From assembly GCA_018398585.1 (NCBI GenBank), contig JAGTTD010000019.1, positions 7,601,702 to 7,665,701 on the forward strand: a stretch of 64,000 bases of DNA, in the 5' to 3' direction. Positions 60,697-64,000 of this stretch are shown here, one piece after another (positions within the stretch are counted from its first letter, which is position 1; each line of letters starts with the position of its first letter). A program made the translations under genes and the position numbers. Under the pieces are notes generated by a model. That model had not been told where the DNA came from. It saw only the letters and a program-made list of their open reading frames with translations, and did no database searches. Origin of the DNA: Simmondsia chinensis. Its lineage: Eukaryota > Streptophyta > Magnoliopsida > Caryophyllales > Simmondsiaceae.

Positions 60697-60772
60697 TCTG
60701 TTGGAGTATATTGTATAGTGGGTTATAATTATATATATTAGGCCCATTGGGCTTATCATGTATGTAATCCAA
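60697..60772. repeat. Possible short LTR or deletion remnant
   Basis: It begins tgttggagtatattg and ends gtatgtaatccaaca, with matching tgttgga/tccaaca ends as in many copia-type LTRs. It is only 76 bp. It abuts the broken 3' end of the PPR fragment, so it could mark an insertion that truncated it. No duplication was found. Confidence 0.3.
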
Positions 60773-61560
60773 CATCATGAAGATGTAGCATCGCGTTTGA
60801 TGTCTCCTCGCTATGGATCGTCTCTTGGAAAAGACTAATCGCCTTATCTGGCATGCCACCTTGTGTAAATCCCCCAATCATCACAGTCCATGAAACTATG
60901 CGCCTCAATGTCATCCGGCTAAACAATCTCCAAGCCAGCTCAATTCGGTGGCAGGAATCGATCAGCTCACATAACTCCCTGCGAATATGAAGAGAAGTAA
61001 CAAGAATCACCTTGTTCATTGCGACTCCTTCCTTTGCCAGACGATTCAACAACCCCAGAGCTTCAGAATGCATCCGATTATGAACCAAACCCGATAAGAT
61101 TGAACCCCATGACACAACATTCTTGAAACCTGTCTCATAGAAAACCTGAATAGCAGAACTTGAATCCTTGCATCTCGAATACAAATTGATTAACGACTTC
61201 ATAACAAACACATAGCCATCAAGCCTCCTAGAAATCACACAGCCATGAAAGCACCTCCCCATGTCCAAATCCCTCAAATTAAAACAGGCTTTAATACTCA
61301 CTAAAATCACCCCCATCAGGCTCAAACTTCATCTCTGTAAACAATTTTAACGCCAAAAAATTCTCTTCATTCTGCACATAATCTGCAATCAAAGTACTCC
61401 AAGATACCAAATCACTTTCAGACATTTCATCGAACACCTTGCGAGCGGACTCCAACCCACAAAAACTATACATATTCATGAAAGAATGCAGCAGAGAATC
61501 CGAAATCCAGAACCCAAATTTAACCACAAATCCATGAAATTCCATCCCGAAATCAAAATA
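60756..61560 (-). pseudogene. PPR protein fragment (PLS type)
   Basis: The minus-strand frames 61545-61291 and 61325-60773 carry pentatricopeptide motifs: SFMNMYSFCGLESARKVFDE, SDLVSWSTLIADYVQNEENF, YETGFKNVVSWGSILSGLVH and RRIVSWTVMIGGFTQGGMPD. A one-base shift near 61310 separates the two frames, and an internal piece is missing near 60970. The upstream start and C-terminal domain (E/DYW) are absent. PPR proteins act in RNA processing in organelles; this copy lacks most of the usual 10-20 repeats and cannot be functional as it stands. Confidence 0.8.
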
Positions 61561-61810
61561 CTGAAGATTTCTATATGATTGAGCTACAACTACTGGGGTT
61601 GAAACAATACAGGAACTCTTGCCAAAGCCTTACATGAAGAGCAGGGGACATCCTCAACCACTATATCACCTGAGTCAAGAAGTAATCATCGGGATCGTCA
61701 TCGGCAAATTCCTCAGGAGCACCGAAAAGCATTCTTAGTTGCGGATATTTGACATTACAAATTTTCATATAACCCCGAGTAAAAGAGGCATTGCAAAAGA
61801 AACAGAGGCC

Positions 61811-62810
61811 CTATTCTCGACGAGGATCTTGAACTGGGTCTTTTAACCCGGTCGCAAAGCATGAAATGAAGTAATCATTAGCAAGACTCAAACGAGGCAC
61901 TAAACACTCAAATGGCGGTTGAGACTCTATCACACTCCTAGTTTTATGCAATTGCAGCAACTCAGCCATTGAATTTTCGTAAATGTTATCAAATCGTTGA
62001 GTTAAGAGACATGAATAATCGGACCAAGAAACCTCCTCAATAGGTACTATTAGGGTTTTAAGGTATACCCGATGCCATTTAAAAGGGTCATTCTCAAGAT
62101 ACAGTGATGCGAGTTTAACTTGCACTGTGGCCCGGTATTGTCAATTGTAAAAATTGCTCGGATTGCCATATCAAATTCTTAACACCGTCATCTCCCGAAA
62201 ATCTTGGAAAATCAATTGAAGATAAACGAGTATTAAAGGGATAGGGAGAAGTGGCCAAAGAAGCAATACCAACCCCGGTAACCGAGGTTGTTACCAAAAT
62301 GAGTGGCGGTTCGGTAGGACGGCCCAAAATACCATCACCAGGGCGAGATTCGGCCAGTCGAGGCTCCGGCTGTGGCATTTGGCTTTGAATTTCGCGCAAG
62401 ATCTCCATAATCTTGGTTTGCTCTTGCTTCAAAGAAGAGATAACCGATTGCACCCGATTTTCAAAGCTATTGAAGCGTTCATCAATGGCGCGCTGGTTTT
62501 CATCCATACGCGACTCCAATCGTTGAAAATCAAACTCAAAACGAGTACCTTCAACCATAATTCGATCCAAACGCAGCACAAACCTAAATCTGATACCAAT
62601 TGATACACCAATTTAATGATGTATCGTGAATTTAGGGTTGAATTAGAGAATTAGGGTTAGGGATTTGGGGAAGAAGAGAAGAGGAGAGAGAAAGTTATAT
62701 TTTGTTATTGATACTAATCAAGATGACTTACACTCCTATTTATACTAATCCCAACCGTACACTAATACACTCTAATACATGTATCATTGGACACGTCATT
62801 CATTTTGTCA
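61811..62810 (-). mobile_element. Ty3 retrotransposon 5' LTR and gag remnant
   Basis: On the minus strand a 210-bp LTR (62810-62601, TGACAAAATG...GTGTATCA, with TATA-like tataaatag near 62745-62737) is followed two bases later by a primer site TGGTATCAG (62598-62590). Gag follows: a coiled N-terminus (62579-62115) and FPRFSGDDGV, then KLASLYLENDPFKWHRVY and SWSDYSCLLTQRF, in two frames (62579-62115 and 62125-61811). The element is cut near 61811. The second LTR is absent. LTR start at 62810 is supported by the break it makes in the Harbinger ORF. Confidence 0.75.
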
Positions 62811-63185
62811 TCGCAATATTTCTGCACGTTTTCGAAGAACATATAGTTTTTCGTCTTCAGATAAATTGGAAACATCCATAGTAAATAAATTGAATTCCGT
62901 TGCCAGGTTTCGTGCTTGGATTTCCTTCTCCATCAACTCCATAGCTTTTTTCATTATATCCATTTTTTCCTTTTCTATACCATGCAATTCAACAATTTGT
63001 TGTTCAATATATTGTTGTTGGCCATTCGAACTGCTATTGCTTTTAGAAGCCACTTGTTTTGCTTTCCTTTTAACAGCATCCCTACCAGTTGGTCGGATAA
63101 TAGGAGAAACATTGAGAGAACTATCTAAATTTTAGGAAGAAGAGTATTGATAAAATGAATTAAAATTATGGAAATTGGGATTCAT
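62808..63185 (-). pseudogene. PIF/Harbinger ORF1-like protein, Myb-deleted, truncated by LTR
   Basis: The frame starts MNPNFHNFNSFYQYSSS, meets a TAA at about 63132, and continues IIRPTGRDAVKRKAKQ and then a Glu/Lys-rich coiled region with LSEDEKLYVLRKRAEILR. This is the NAM-associated C-terminal domain found in plant Harbinger ORF1 proteins and GST-T3-like annotations. The Myb/trihelix DNA-binding middle that normally lies between the N-terminal motif and RPTGRDAVKRK is absent. The final codon runs straight into TGA, the first bases of the Ty3 LTR at 62810. Confidence 0.65.
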
Positions 63186-63323
63186 TTTTTTGAGCAATAA
63201 CTTGGTAACTAAATAGAAGGAATGAGTCAAATTTGGTGTATAAAATTTGGTAAACTTTGAAATGTATTTATAGGTAAAATTTAATATATTTTATTAAATT
63301 ATAAAAAAATTAAACATTTTAAA

Positions 63324-63350
63324 CCCCAACGGTTATTGAGCCGTTGGGGT
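63324..63350. repeat. Inverted repeat ccccaacgg...ccgttgggg
   Basis: Nine-base arms surround an 8-base loop upstream (minus sense) of the Harbinger ORF1 remnant, followed by a 20-odd T run. It could belong to the 5' leader or terminal region of that element. Confidence 0.5.
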
Positions 63351-63479
63351 CCCTTTTTTTTTTTTTTTTTTTTTTTTTAACCTTAATCATTTTCGCAAAT
63401 TACCGTTGGGTTTTAAAAAAGCGTTTTGGGCATTAATTAAAAAAAAAAAAAGAAAAATTTAATGTCAGACAGATTAGGG

Positions 63480-63640
63480 GACTTTTTTTGCAAAATGGCT
63501 TGATTTGAAAAAAAAAAATTTAGAAATTTGGCCCATTTTGAAAAATATTTAGCAAAATAGCCCCTTTTACTGTAGCGAGGTGGGTGCACGACGTTTCTGT
63601 TGCACCCCATTCCGTACGACGTGCAACAGTACCTAATTTT
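63480..63640. mobile_element. MULE-like terminal sequence
   Basis: It contains gcaaaatggcttgattt and atttagcaaaatagcccc, which resemble the tttagcaaaatggc repeats in the terminal repeats of the MULE at 10936-20006. It is followed by a palindromic stretch around gtgcacgacg/cgtacgacgtgc. Only one end is seen. Confidence 0.4.
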
Positions 63641-63734
63641 TTTTTATAAGTTTTACCTCTTTAAAATTAAAAAAAATTAATAAAATTTCTTTTTAATTTA
63701 AATTATTTTAATTTTTAAAATAAAAATATCCCGG

Positions 63735-64000
63735 GGGCACTTATCGACTGGTTTATTTGCTTAGATTCAATCACATACTATTGACCTTGTATTATTCGCC
63801 TATTATGTGCCTTGTACTATTTGATGTGCCCGTGCTTATGCTTTGTGCTTTTGCTTATGCTTTCAGGATGCCTGCTCCCATAGCGACATAATATTCAGGT
63901 TGGGGGTCCTCAGAAACAGCATCTCTTTCACCCGGAAGGGGGAAGGCTGCGTACATCCACCTTCCCCAAACCCCACTTTCGCGGGAGTCTTTGGCACTGG
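63735..64000 (+). mobile_element. RTE LINE 3' UTR and tail, running off the window
   Basis: The tail begins at aggttgggggtcctcag (63898) and runs to gtctttggcactgg at the last base. The preceding 160 bp (gtgccttgt, gcttatgctt repeats) resembles the 3' UTR before the tail at 37608-37995. The (ttg)n end would lie just outside the window. Confidence 0.7.

Overview
The window looks like nuclear DNA of a flowering plant, most likely a eudicot. It holds multi-exon genes with GT-AG introns, AT-rich intergenic DNA, and typical plant transposons: Athila-like and chromovirus Ty3 elements, Ty1/copia, RTE and L1 LINEs, MULE, hAT and PIF/Harbinger. I cannot name the species. There are two apparently intact host genes. 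One is an 11-exon CW-type zinc-finger gene (24286-40224, + strand), whose exons join in frame to about 1524 codons. The other is a 4-exon 2-oxoglutarate/Fe(II) dioxygenase of the SRG1/NCS1-like group (57133-60380, + strand, 368 aa). A PPR gene fragment (60756-61560, - strand) is broken. Almost everything else is transposon-derived.

Layout. 1-860: 3' end of an RTE LINE and a 5S-rRNA-headed SINE. 1614-9581: a PIF/Harbinger-like element split by an Athila-like Ty3 element (1702-8690, TSD gttca) that has lost RT, RNase H and integrase. 10936-20006: a decayed 9-kb MULE carrying a transposase and a plant-mobile-domain (PMD) reading frame. It also contains a ~200-bp tandem array, a short LINE/SINE tail and a nested hAT element. 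20030-23825: MITEs, including a same-family nested pair, and a second Harbinger-like element with a minisatellite core. 24286-40224: the CW gene, with an L1 fragment in intron 1 and a chromovirus plus a truncated RTE LINE in its 7.6-kb intron 9. 42200-49370: a dead Ty1/copia element interrupted by an ORF1-only LINE and a second 5S-headed SINE. 49800-55505: MITEs, a hAT element, a Harbinger element and an RTE LINE end. 57000-60400: the dioxygenase gene. 60690-64000: the PPR fragment, a Ty3 gag/LTR remnant inserted in a Harbinger ORF1 remnant, a MULE-like end and another RTE tail.

The most interesting signal is a retrotransposition partnership. Two SINE copies far apart (577-843 and 47872-48117) have the same structure: an almost full-length 5S rRNA head joined at the same point to a ~120-bp tail. 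Each is flanked by its own target-site duplication. The same tail forms the 3' terminus of RTE LINE copies in this window (54973-55453 and 37608-37995), so the SINE appears to borrow the RTE LINE 3' end. All boundaries here were read by eye. Gene models are inferred from splice sites and reading-frame continuity, without transcript data.
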